Positions 25,401 through 34,700 of a stretch of 64,000 nt of DNA are shown here, piece after piece. The notes beneath the pieces were generated by a model, which had not been told where the DNA came from, did not search any database, and saw only the letters and a list, made by a program, of their open reading frames with translations. Both the position numbers and the translations under genes were made by a program. The DNA is from Apoda limacodes (taxonomy: Eukaryota; Arthropoda; Insecta; Lepidoptera; Limacodidae), in the NCBI GenBank assembly GCA_946406115.1, contig OX291561.1, positions 8,610,273-8,674,272 on the forward strand, given 5' to 3'. Position 1 is the stretch's first letter. Each line of letters opens with the position of its first letter.

Positions 25401-27487
25401 CGATTTAGGGTACTTGTGTTGGGTAATGCAGGTAAAAGAACAGCGTCCCCCACAAAAAGTGGCTGATGTGGTATCAGAGTTGCATCCCACATCATCTGCT
25501 GTGATGCCAACATTTGCTGATTCATTAACATCATATTTTGATCTGACATGTTTGGCATCATGGGCGACATGTTTACCATGTTGGCTAATTCCATTGGTTG
25601 CTGACCCATCATATTAGGCATCATATTACCATACTGCATCATACCTAAAATATTTATATGGATGCAATTATCTTTAAGTACTATGTGGATTGTTAACCGT
25701 TACTCTAAACTATGTCCTCATGTTATTTAATGTACTACATGCAATGTATTTGCATTATAAGCATCATGTAAAGGTCTGTGATGGAATATTGTCTAGTAAA
25801 TTAGATCCATATCCTAGGAAATAAAACAAATAAATAACTGTGATGCAAACTGATTCAGAAAATTTTTTGCTATGTTATTTAAGTATTGACACTAATTCAC
25901 TTGAAATTTGATAAATCCATGAAGTTAATTACTATGTTTACCCTATTTAAATATTTTTAAAAGTTGTAACTATGGGAGCAAACATACTAGACATCGCAGA
26001 ATCTATTGTAAGCTGCAGGTAACAAGTTTACTTTTCTTCTTACCTGGCATCATCATATTTCCAATTGCATTGAACTGAGATCCAGGTGTTGGCAGCAAAG
26101 CAGATTTCTCATTATTATCATCCCATTTGGTTCTTCTATCTCTACGGTTACTGGAAGCATGGAAATTTTTATTGTTCCTATTATTTCTGTCATTACCGTC
26201 TCTGTCATGTGATCTGGAACGTTGATGCTGTCTATCTATAAAATAAGTTTCAAATAAATGTCTTTTACTTATATATATTGGACTTAATGTGTTAAGCAAA
26301 ATGTAAAAAAATCTAAAATAAACTGAAAAAAGAAAATCCATATTGACAGAATGCAACACTGTGATCTATAATTGCAAAACTGTGGGAAACACCCTACCCT
26401 TTAAACTATCAATCTATCCTGAAATTCCATTTATCAACCCATTGTTCTGACAGTGTTTTTCACAGTAAACCTGGTTAAGTGGTTCCATTTATTTTAAGAG
26501 TTTAGAGTTGACTAATTTAAAAAAAAAAAATACATGACCATCTTGTAATACCAATAATTGCATCCGAAATTGAGCTGCACAAAGAGTGGTGGCTGGGAAT
26601 ATTTATTTATGATCTCTTTATTACACAAATTAGAAAAAAAATGTACAATTGGGGGACTTGGTGCTGTATACATTTTCTGCAAGTCAACCAAGAACATGGT
26701 GTAGAAAAAATTTATAATTATTTGAGTAGGTGCTTTTAAAAGTAACACCGTAATAAGAAGAGTACTGTATGTATGTATTTACAATAAAAAGATATATAAG
26801 TATTTGAATCTAGATTTAGACTACATTTACAAACTCACTACGAGTGAGTCTTGTGCTGCCTCTTTCTGTACTGTAGAAATATCTAATTGCTATCCTGCTG
26901 TTAGTGCTACTCGGGTTAACATGAGAGCTAGTGCATCCTGCAATGCTAGAATGGCTGTTTCGTCACAAAGAAAATTTACTTAAGTCTTTTTCTTTAGTCC
27001 TCAGTGTTCCACTTTCGATAATCCAACCAAAATTTGTTGTTTGTACATAAAAAGGCAAGTGTGTGGTTAAAATATTGATGCCGACGCCTCATCACACAAA
27101 CAATAGTGTAGAAAAGCATTATTTTTAATTTGCTTAAAACTAACCTTTTTCAAAACGGTCATATTTATAATCAGATTTCTTGTCCCTCCAGCGTTCAGGC
27201 TGTCTAGCACCACTGCTATCTTTTAAATTATCTACTTCTGCATCAAAATTGACATAAGCATTGTTTCCTTCAATCTGTTGTTCCGGTAAGATAGGGCCTA
27301 TTAATGGTGCATCAGAACTCATAGTGTTTATATTCGTCTGCGTTCCGTTTATTGCATTATTAGTTTCAGGCATCATCACGCCCATCATTGATGGCATAAT
27401 GTGCATAGGTCCCATCATATTTGGCATCATTGGTTGCATACCAATCATGTTTGGCACTGAATAGTGCTCATTACCCTGAGAATTCAT
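13419..27487 (-). CDS. ENOX: ENOX (ecto-NOX disulfide-thiol exchanger), nine exons
   Basis: ENOX proteins are cell-surface or cytosolic hydroquinone (NADH) oxidases with protein disulfide-thiol interchange activity and an unusual RRM. Exons: 27487-27145, 26235-26044, 25644-25145, 23725-23588, 22113-21930, 16002-15896, 14217-14113, 14045-13905 and 13823-13419. They sum to 2115 nt with consistent phases, giving 704 residues; human ENOX1 is roughly 640. Residues 1-250 are rich in Met, Asn and Pro (PNMMGPM, MMPNMS) with an Arg/Asp/Asn stretch. The RRM (about 266-340) has RNP2 RTIFVGAL and RNP1-like GFYNIRF. Then come IEKIKNEDKFAEAA, TWLERGECNKKNANTFYSLI and RRNIEIWLKMSE. A charged helical region follows, then a proline run, then the C-terminal block FLLVHPLGASLDYL and TTGVGASIEHRW. 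All of these match ENOX family landmarks in order. All introns used are GT-AG. The start is the first Met of the open frame, followed directly by the Met-rich tract. The usual W of the WDHF motif reads SDHF here. Confidence 0.93.
14381..14545 (+). pseudogene. Probable nuclear copy of mitochondrial nad5 (NUMT)
   Basis: Inside an ENOX intron, the plus strand from 14381 reads TAMAASTPISASVHSTTLAT, then AGVYLLIRF (ATA read as Met). This matches the most conserved NADH dehydrogenase 5 segment, (L)[20 protein letters not shown] then TAGVYLLIRF. Codon usage is extremely AT-biased, as in insect mitochondria, and the following ~70 bp are almost pure A/T. Substitutions and early truncation show it is a dead nuclear insert. 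The exact borders are uncertain. Confidence 0.75.
16003..16842. other. ENOX intron, nothing recognised
   Basis: AT-rich intronic sequence between ENOX exon 6 and the tandem block at 16843. Short ORFs here have no family features. Confidence 0.5.
16843..17725. repeat. Tandem units with ATGGC(G/C)G-rich motifs, ~315-340 bp
   Basis: The phrase GGTTTGATC(G/T)A(A/C)ATGGT...GGGAAAACT begins at about 16846, 17351 and 17664. CAAGATGGCCGC(C/T)ATAGT with TGTTTTATTG(G/A)AGCCTATT recurs at 17270 and 17610. Repeats of AAAATGGCGGAAAACAACAT and GCCGCCA also occur. It is a degenerate tandem block in the large ENOX intron and has no valid ORF. The class is unknown. Confidence 0.7.
19068..20816. mobile_element. 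1.75-kb insertion bounded by ACACGG...CCGTGT
   Basis: The left end ACACGGAAAAAAAAGA and the right end (reverse complement) ACACGGTAAAAAAGA form an imperfect terminal inverted repeat. The sequence inside does not resemble the flanking satellite, which resumes on the far side. It has no long ORF, is very AT-rich, and contains the 5S-related SINE. The flanks (GTATGT | ATATGT) give no convincing target duplication. It is likely a non-autonomous DNA element; the superfamily is not determined. Confidence 0.6.
19860..20430 (+). mobile_element. 5S-rRNA-related SINE (SINE3-like)
   Basis: Positions ~20085-20145 match the internal promoter half of insect 5S rRNA. GCGAAGTTAAGCAACGTCG covers box A and the intermediate element, and GTATTTGGATGGGTGACCGC covers box C. 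The first ~45 nt of 5S are unrecognisable, so a functional 5S gene is excluded. Downstream is a composite tail with AAGCCTCCAGAAAAAGAGGC then CTGTGCCTCTGCAGTAGGGC, a phrase typical of lepidopteran LINE 3' ends. It is partly duplicated at 20275-20320 and 20375-20405. This arrangement fits a 5S-headed SINE using a LINE tail. Left and right limits are approximate. Confidence 0.65.
21525..21640 (+). repeat. Dispersed repeat C, copy 3
   Basis: The best-preserved copy: CACGGTCCGCCTGATGGTAA, GCGGTCACCGTGGCCTATGG and ACGCTTGTAACACCAAGGGT, then GCGCGTTGCCGACCC. Same orientation as the 7795 copy. Confidence 0.8.
22229..23285 (+). mobile_element. Decayed hAT transposon with CTCGGT-rich ends
   Basis: Perfect 17-bp terminal inverted repeats, TAAGGCTCGACCGAGAT (22229-22245) and its complement (23269-23285), bound a 1057-bp element. 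Both subterminal regions are packed with CTCGGT hexamers. Inside, the plus strand encodes fragments of a hAT transposase of the ZBED type: ISSYSSCVSVVMFNGKLAP, LVTATLIDLRFKTKYL, and a dimerisation tail SVASKQLFSKAGQLYDERRH then SLKSENAEKLLVL. Stops and frameshifts make it non-functional, and most of the catalytic region is deleted. The flanks GTTTTAAG and GTTTTTTA may be a worn 8-bp target duplication. It lies in an ENOX intron. Confidence 0.88.
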
Positions 27488-27738
27488 TTTTTTAGTGTAG
27501 CTAATCCAGTTAGTTTTATTTATGTTTTGGCAATTGTATATAATAGGCACGTATAATACATTATTCTTTACCAGTCAAGAAACATAGAAGAAATATTATG
27601 ACATCAAAGAAAATAACATTTATAAAACGTTGTTGTTGGTTTATCGTTTACGTCAAAAAAAGTTAATTATGGCTACAATTACAATACCTAATAAAATTTA
27701 GCCCCACACATTTTTTTTTAATTCCAAACTATTTGACA

Positions 27739-28297
27739 GATCCAATCAGTGCTGCCACCTCTCTGAGGCCAATCAGCGCTGAAAGCGCTAGATTCGACTA
27801 ATTTGCTTTAAAAAAAATAGCGCTAAATTCCGCTAGCTTTGCATGAACAAAAAATGCATAATAGTAGGAAGGTTTTATTTATTTCAATACAAATTGGCAT
27901 AATTTAAAATCTAAATTAATCTTAATATTAATAAGTATGGTTAATCGCTTTCGATGTCAGAAGGATCCAGGTTGAGTTGACTGAATTCCTGAAGGTCCAG
28001 GTTGCACATCGTAAACCAACAACCACAAATTATATAGTATATGCCAACAACCAGAAATAATTTATATTAGTTGGGGAATACCCTAAACAAATGGAACCGA
28101 AGCTAAACTAATTACGGTGTTGCTGCGTTATTCCTACTTTTTGGCAAGATTGCGACGTGATTACAACTAAGTTTGGTCTGCCATAAAAATGCGCTATGTT
28201 TTCCGCTAGGAGTTAATATTAAAATTTAGCGCTATGTGTCCCAAAAAAGCGCTAGATCTAACTCCAAAAGCGCTAAGGTGGCAGCACTGGATCCAAT
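27739..28297. mobile_element. 543-bp hAT-like MITE with 8-bp target duplication
   Basis: Terminal inverted repeats CAGTGCTGCCACCT (27747-27760) and AGGTGGCAGCACTG (28276-28289) bound the element. It is flanked on both sides by the identical 8-mer GATCCAAT (27739-27746 and 28290-28297). An 8-bp duplication and a CAGTG...CACTG terminus are hallmarks of hAT elements. Subterminal regions hold repeated AGCGCTA motifs. There is no transposase. It lies about 250 bp upstream of the ENOX start codon. Confidence 0.92.
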
Positions 28298-28439
28298 ACT
28301 TTTACGTTTGTTTACCTTTACATATTTTTTGTTTGTTCTTAAGCATAGGCCAAGATCTTACAGCATGTTGCCAGTGGTACTGCCTAGGCGGGGTGTTCAC
28401 AAGCGTAAGGAAATTTGATCGCGCACTCAACCGCCATCT

Positions 28440-29235
28440 GTTGTAGCGCCCAACTTATTTTCAGGGCAATATTCCGAGACCTTCACGTCGGCGTTCCCGC
28501 CATCCAGGCCACCTTCAGCTGCATCAGTTGCGTCCGCCATTATCTCGTCAGGTGACGAATATTTCGATTATACGAAACTACCGAAGATACTGTCGCCCAT
28601 AGCTGCCACCCCACCAGGTACGAAATCAACTCCTACTGAGCCGTCTAGACCCAACACTCATAAGATGGTGCAGATTAAACAACCAGTGCAACTCCAAAGC
28701 AGTCCCAGCACAGGGTAATGTAAATGTAAACAACAATGTACATCTCAACGACTCTGATACATCGGTCCAATCTCAGTCGTCATTATTACCACCAAGCTTC
28801 CCGGTCACCCCTAGGGACCCGAGACTACACAGGAAAATTCCTGCGTTCAACCTGAGCCCGCAAGAGGACATCGCGACAAAAGCGCGGGCATCAGCACGCC
28901 AATCTCCATCCATACCAACAAAGTTAACCAAGCAACCCCAAGCGAGTGTAATAGAGGAAAGCTGGGCATCAGTATAGAGGCATGGCGTCCTAGACCGGGC
29001 CCACCTCAATGTCATCGATGCAAGCATTTGGCCATGCTTCCAAAAACTGCTTCCGGCCACCAAAATGTGTTCATTGTGGCGAAGGTCACCCTGCAAGCGA
29101 CTGTCCTAGAGACAAGGGAGAATAACCGAAGTGCGCCAATTGCGGTAAAGGCCAACACCACAGGCAATGCCCAGTATTCCCTAAGGAGGTAAGAAAGCGT
29201 GGCATAAAAATACCTCCCCCCCACCTAAGCGGCTA
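28440..29235 (+). pseudogene. Jockey-type LINE ORF1 (Gag-like) relic with zinc knuckles
   Basis: The plus strand encodes a Ser/Pro-rich region, then three CCHC zinc knuckles near 29010-29165: CHRC..AFGHASKNC, CVHCGEGHPASDC and CANCGKGQHHRQC. This row of knuckles is typical of ORF1 Gag-like proteins of Jockey/I-type LINEs. The first knuckle needs a one-base shift and there are at least two in-frame stops, so it is dead. It belongs to no host gene. Confidence 0.75.
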
Positions 29236-29439
29236 AGAGCTGCGGAACAATCACGAGTCCCGCAAACTACGACAGAGTCTCTACCCCAGAAGTACGAACT
29301 TACTTCTGCTCCCACGCTCATACTTCTTGCCAACCCTGCCACAGAGAGAAGCAAACCAGTCCAGAAAAGAAAGAGGACACGTAAACAGAGGAAAAGGGCC
29401 GTAGCGAATACTGAGTACTCACAGCTCGTCCTACAGACT

Positions 29440-29885
29440 GCAACTCTATGCATTTTTAGTGATCGGTCTATAATACATCCCAGATATTTGACCTAGTTAT
29501 GCTATTCTGTGGGTTGGCCCCTCAACTTTATTTTAGGAGGTAAGTTGGTTTTTTGGCTTGTGAGTATTTTTATAGTTTTCCCCACATTTATTGTAATTCT
29601 TCATTTGTCCAGCCATGGTGGAAGAAGCCTAGTGAAGGGTAGTGCTATGGTCACTACAGAAGCCAAATTGCTCAGGTTTTAATTTAATAAAGGGTACAAC
29701 CAAGGGTACTTTTAGGTAATAAACGTTTAAATCATTTTGCTATTTGAGATGGCAAGGTTATAGGTCGGTAGCTGCCGGCTTTTCTTCTATCTTTCCCTGG
29801 TTTGGGGAGGACTATAACCTTTTCCACCTTCCACTTGGTAGGGAAATGTCCTGTGCGTTAGATTTACAAGTAAGTGCCACTAACG
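29440..29885 (-). pseudogene. Jockey/CR1-like reverse-transcriptase fragment
   Basis: On the minus strand from 29880 the frame reads FPTKWKVEKVIVLPKPGKDR, then RKAGSYRPITLPSQIAK, the RT motif 'W..A.V(I)PKPGK....SYRPI.L.S...K'. EQFGFCSDHSTTLH follows, where FGFR..HST is usual. Stops and frameshifts are present. Its orientation is opposite to the Gag-like relic next to it. Confidence 0.75.
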
Positions 29886-30164
29886 TTTAGTAAGGAAGCA
29901 TAAAAAGGTCGAGGTTAGAAATGTATACATTTTAATTTTGCAGTTTTTTTTAATATTAGGCTGCGTACTGACGATCGATTTTGTTTCAGATGTAGTCGTG
30001 CTACGCTACGAAGTAGGTGTCAAAATCTTTACATGATCTCGCACGAATTGAATAAAATTTTCATAATTGGGTATGGACTGACCTTTTAAAGACATTTCAA
30101 AATTTTTAGCCGTTTCTGGGTGTAATAATTTAAGACTGATACTAATTGAAGAAAAATGTGGCTG

Positions 30165-30500
30165 ATTTTAGCCATTTTTAGGGTTCCATACCTGAAAAGG
30201 AAAAAAGGAACCCGTATAGGATCACTTTGTTGTCCGTCTGTCTGTCTGCCACGACCCTTTTTCTCAGGAACATTTGAAGGTATCACGTTGAAATTAATAT
30301 CAAATACCCTTAGTATTTCCCTAGTCTACGGTCCCTTGAAGCTGTAAAAAAAATCAATCTTCTGTGTCAACGCAATACAAAAATGCGGCCATTTTGACGC
30401 ATATTCAGGTATTCAGTTATTCTCAAATAAATCAAAACCTAGGGTTCTTTCCGATGTCCTAGAGTCATGAAATTTAACACGAAGCAAAGTCTAACGTCAC
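30165..30500 (+). repeat. Dispersed repeat D, copy 1
   Basis: AGGGTTCCATACCTGAAAAGG, a TCTGTCTGTCTG run, GGTATCACGTTGAAATTAAT and GTCTACGGTCCCTTGAAG recur in order at 43570-43680. The related GTGCGAGTC / GGGTTCC(G/A)TACC phrase occurs at 3655-3700, 43700-43745 and 58810-58870. It is a common lepidopteran repeat type. No ORF. Confidence 0.65.
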
Positions 30501-30540
30501 AAACAATGTCAAAATCTTAAATTTAAATGTGTATTTAAAA

Positions 30541-30960
30541 CAAAAGAAAGGTAAGTGCGTTGCCGACTCTTCAAAAATCCAATAACTTATTTCTTGAAGA
30601 ACCCCATACTGTAGTCCTTAGAGACCATGGCAAGGAGCTTATTCCACAACCCAAGCGTTCGCGGGAGGAAGTTTCTCTGAAACCGCACTGTACGCGACCA
30701 TTTCGGTTCTAAAGTGTGAGGATCAATTCCTTGCCGATGGCGAGCGGTGCGATGGTAAAAAGTAGCCGTCGGCATCATTTCGAACAATTCCTCAGAACAC
30801 ATCCCATTGTACAAGCGGTAGAACACACACAGGGAGGCAAAGTATCGACTTAAGGGTTCGATACGGCAAGTGAGTTTGGGATCGTTGACAAAACTCACAG
30901 CCCGTCGTTGAACCGAGATGGCAGCAGTAGTCTATATGTGGCCGAACTTGCGACTTGTAA
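30541..30960 (-). pseudogene. LINE ORF2 C-terminal fragment
   Basis: A clean ~100-codon minus-strand frame reads RIEPLSRYFASLCVFYRLYN, MCSEELFEM, YHRTARHRQGIDPHTL, TVRFQRNFLPRTLGLWNKLL and YSMGFFKK. The phrase FYRLY.G.CSEELF...FLPRT..LWN.LP....F.K is the carboxyl end of CR1/Jockey-type LINE ORF2 in Lepidoptera. It is 5'-truncated. Confidence 0.8.
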
Positions 30961-31309
30961 AGCAGCAACCTCTGCCCCGACGTGAAGTACTGCTCTCTGT
31001 TCAGAGTTGAGAAATTTTTATATTTCTATTCTCCTCGCGCTGCCGCGATGTTGCCCTCTCTGTCTGTATATTGCTCTACTCGCGCAATTAATCGCGACGC
31101 TCCGTTAAGACCTAGGTCTTTTGACTCGAGCCAAAAAACCGACAAACATGGAGCGGTGGGCATGACGAGGAGCATAACGTACGGCACAGACTATTAACAC
31201 ACTCTAAAACGGAGGGCATGACGAGTAACGTTGCCAGACTACGTCTCTGCTTCTTCTCCTCGCTACTTTCCATGTCACTCGACGAGTGTGTGGCAGGCAT
31301 AAACTTCGA

Positions 31310-31510
31310 GTTCTGTAACCTGCACTATGGACTGCGCAGTAGCCTCAAAAAGTTGGCCACACTCTAGAAAGAGACAAATTTAATTTGTGGTTTCTTTTCT
31401 CTTAGATTGGACCAAAGTTTCGCTTTGTCTCTGTCACACTAATGCGCCCTTTTTTATTCCACATCTTAACACGAAATGCGCTGTTCATTTCTCTTTATCT
31501 ATGGATGGTG
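31310..31510. repeat. Dispersed repeat E, copy 1
   Basis: It matches 60535-60745 in reverse complement: TGTAACCTGCACTATGGACT, AAAAAGTTGGCCACACT, GTGGTTTCTTTTCTC and TGCGCTGTTCATTTCTCTTT. A short internal duplication (TTATCTATGGATGGTGG / TTATCTGTGGATGTTGG) follows at 31495 and 31590. Unknown class. Confidence 0.65.
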
Positions 31511-31730
31511 GCAGAGCTATAGGAAGAATACCGTAGTATATTCTCTTTTCCGTATATATAATGTACTCTATGTCTTTGAGAAGGATACTTTTATCTGTGG
31601 ATGTTGGTAGTTAACTCAGTTTATTTATTGTTTTATTTGTTTATTGATTGGATTTCCATAATAAGAATTCTTGCAATTTTCGGGTTCTCTTGTCTATTTT
31701 AAAATATGTGTTAGGTTTGACACCAATAAG

Positions 31731-34700
31731 ATGTGGTAAGTACTGTCGGCACCTACACTCGAGCATTACCATTATTATTCTAAAGAAGTTCATTTAATAA
31801 TAATGGCACAATTTTGTAAAACCTGTACGGCACGAAAGTCTGGCATAAAATTTCCGTCGAATATAAATATTTAGTGTTTACTCATGGGTGTAAATAAACA
31901 AAGGTAATTTTACACAAAGAGTGGCGACAAAAAGTGGCAGAGTCTCTTAGATCCTTAGGGAGTTGGGGTGTACAAATTTTTTCCCTTGCGCCCCCTTTTA
32001 GCTACTCTGACCCCTTAGGGCGATCCATCTACTTTGTAGCAAAGTTGTTAGCGGTTTGCGTTTCATTAGATTTTAATTGGAAATTTAATAGCAAAATCGT
32101 TTCATCTAAGCATTGCGTTTAGGTGGAACGGGTATTTTGCGCTAAAATGAGGTTTCACTTTTAAATTGCAATGCCGCTCAGAAAGAGCATGCCTCCAATA
32201 TGCCCAGATTCCAAGATATCTGCTCCTCAATTGCCTATAGTCAAAGCTGCCCGATGTCTGTTGCCTGGAAGTCGCTGCTCAAAGATTTTTGTGTTACCCA
32301 AAAGTGGCTAACTTCGAAATAGCCTAAATCTAGCTACTACCTCAAGATTTTTTTGTAAATATTTACTTAATTGCTTGGGCACAAGCTATTTTTGCATAAA
32401 AAATATTTTAATTGCATAAGAAACATCCCATTACATAAATTAATGCAAAAGTAGGTGGGCCCTAGTCTCACATAACACTCATACATCCAGGATATCCTTG
32501 GTGAAGTGGCATGTCAATTTAGTTCTAGTAACTTCAGTTCTATGGGATTTATCATGTATAATTACCTATTTAAAAAATGTTAAAATATTAGATTATTTTC
32601 AGTGATCATTTTTTATCTAGTAATCATGTCATCTAATTGGTAGCACTCTTGCAGTGAGTTGATTTGCCAGTGCTGCACACTTTGCTACTGAACAGTATAT
32701 GGTGGGCTGAAGTACTGTTTGTAAATGGCCTTGCATGCTGTATATTATTTGTTTTCAAAATTTCAGCTCATCAGAATCTTTGCCGAAAGAATTTGAGAAA
32801 ACTGCTGAGGTTTTACCTTTTACCAAATATGGTATATCAACAATTAAGGAATTTAAAAAAGCTGAAGAAGAAATTCAAAATTTGGAATGGTTAAAAAAGG
32901 TTGGATTATCAGATGAAGAAATAAAGCTATACCAAGAAAATGAAGCTGGCTACACTGGTTTACATGAAAAGATGGAACAAAGTGTCTTAGAGAGTAAATT
33001 GACATCAATTTATAGCAAAATAAAAGATTTTCAAAGCAAAAGTTCAGGGTATGTGTAATTCTTCTAATTCTGTAAAGGGCTTATTTGCCTTCAATTTGTT
33101 TAAACTTAATTATGAAGTTACTTAAGTTATAACCTATCACACAGTTAGAAAAAGTAACAAATTTTTGATAACATTGAAATGTTAAATGTACTTACATAAC
33201 TTACCTTTTTTTAGACAAAGTAAAAACACTCCATGATAAGAGTATAAAGTTAGTGACATTAGTTATGTGCTTGTAGGAAATTTGTATGGTGTGTTAAAGA
33301 ATATTGCTATTATCTTCTAAACTCCTTGCACACGCAAGTTCGCATTACGGGGTTAAGGTGTATGAAGCACCTCATCAACCAGTTAACTGGACGTTCAAGG
33401 TGTTATGACAAGATTGCATAACAAGACTAGAAAATTTGCCAGTAAAATAAAAACAAAAATATTTAAATCACAAATTTTTAAATATCTGTCAAATATCCAC
33501 AATAATATTGAGCTAACATTATTACTAGTTGCTTTTTTGTATGTTATTGATAGCAAGTAATGTCATAAAAGTTTAAAATTCATCCATTGCTTTGTCCCCA
33601 CTACAAGGATACAGGCCCTCTCACTAGAGAAAGAAATAAAAAATAATTTTGTTCAGCCACTCAACAATTAGAATTTTTAACTCAGGGTGCTATGCCTGTG
33701 TTGGGAAAAATTTAATTGCAATTGACAATCAATCAGTTAAAACAGTTAACCAAAATATGTTAACAATTTCAGCTGAGCTATTGTTAACATATTTCCTTGT
33801 ATGTAAAAATTATAAAACACTACAACAACTTACAACTCCAAAATTTTATTTATAGCCACTATGTGATAGAACCAAGGTAGTCCATGCTAAATCATATTAG
33901 CTACGTCATGGTATTCTATATTACTTGTGCTACATTGCCTTAGTTTATATGTGAGTTCAAATAGATAATCACACATGTCTGTGTCAAAACTTTAAGGTAG
34001 TAGGCTGCTCAGCTGAAAGTGTTATGTAATTGCTGCAGTCAAAAATTTACAATTAATTAATGGTTAATTGTGGCTAATGCTTTTAAAAATTGGTCAGTTG
34101 TAAACTGCTGCAGTCACAAATAAAGATTAATCAATTGTTAGTTGCAATTAAACTTTCTATGTTTTCTTTATAATTTCTGTGTAATATGTTTAAAATTTAT
34201 GTGCTTTGTATGAAAATTAATTCATAATTATCTAGTGGCGGCGATAATTAGACTCTATGCGCCTTAACTACTACCCCCATATGTCAACAGCTAAATTACA
34301 AATCAAAACAACCAAAATATTGTAAAGCTATTAAAATATTGTGATTCTTTAACCATTCAGAATAGGTAGTGTTAAAAATTTATATTTTTATCCATCAATC
34401 CAAAACGGAAATTTTGGCTTCTCAATTAGTTTAGATTGTTGTTATAAATCTGACTTTTGCCTCGGTCACCCTGAGGTAAAGAAAGTATAATAATCATGCT
34501 CATATACTTTAATTTCAGTTCAAAACAATTTGAACAACCTTCAACATCAAAAGATAAACCTTACAATATATTAGACAAATTTCAGAAAAACCCATTAACA
34601 TTTTATCCAGAGGGACATCCTATGAATGACATAAAGGAAATTGAAGAAAGCTTGTTTGGACATCTCAAAAATGACGACATTATCCCTATAACAAAAAGGC

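Noticed and set aside
28773..29453. Several minus-strand ORFs of 70-107 codons
   Set aside because: They are antisense to the zinc-knuckle Gag-like relic, which explains the sequence on the plus strand.
32160..32310. First exon of RBM41 (frame MPLRKSMPPICPDSK)
   Set aside because: No similarity to the RBM41 N-terminus, no donor in the needed phase, and a stop follows.
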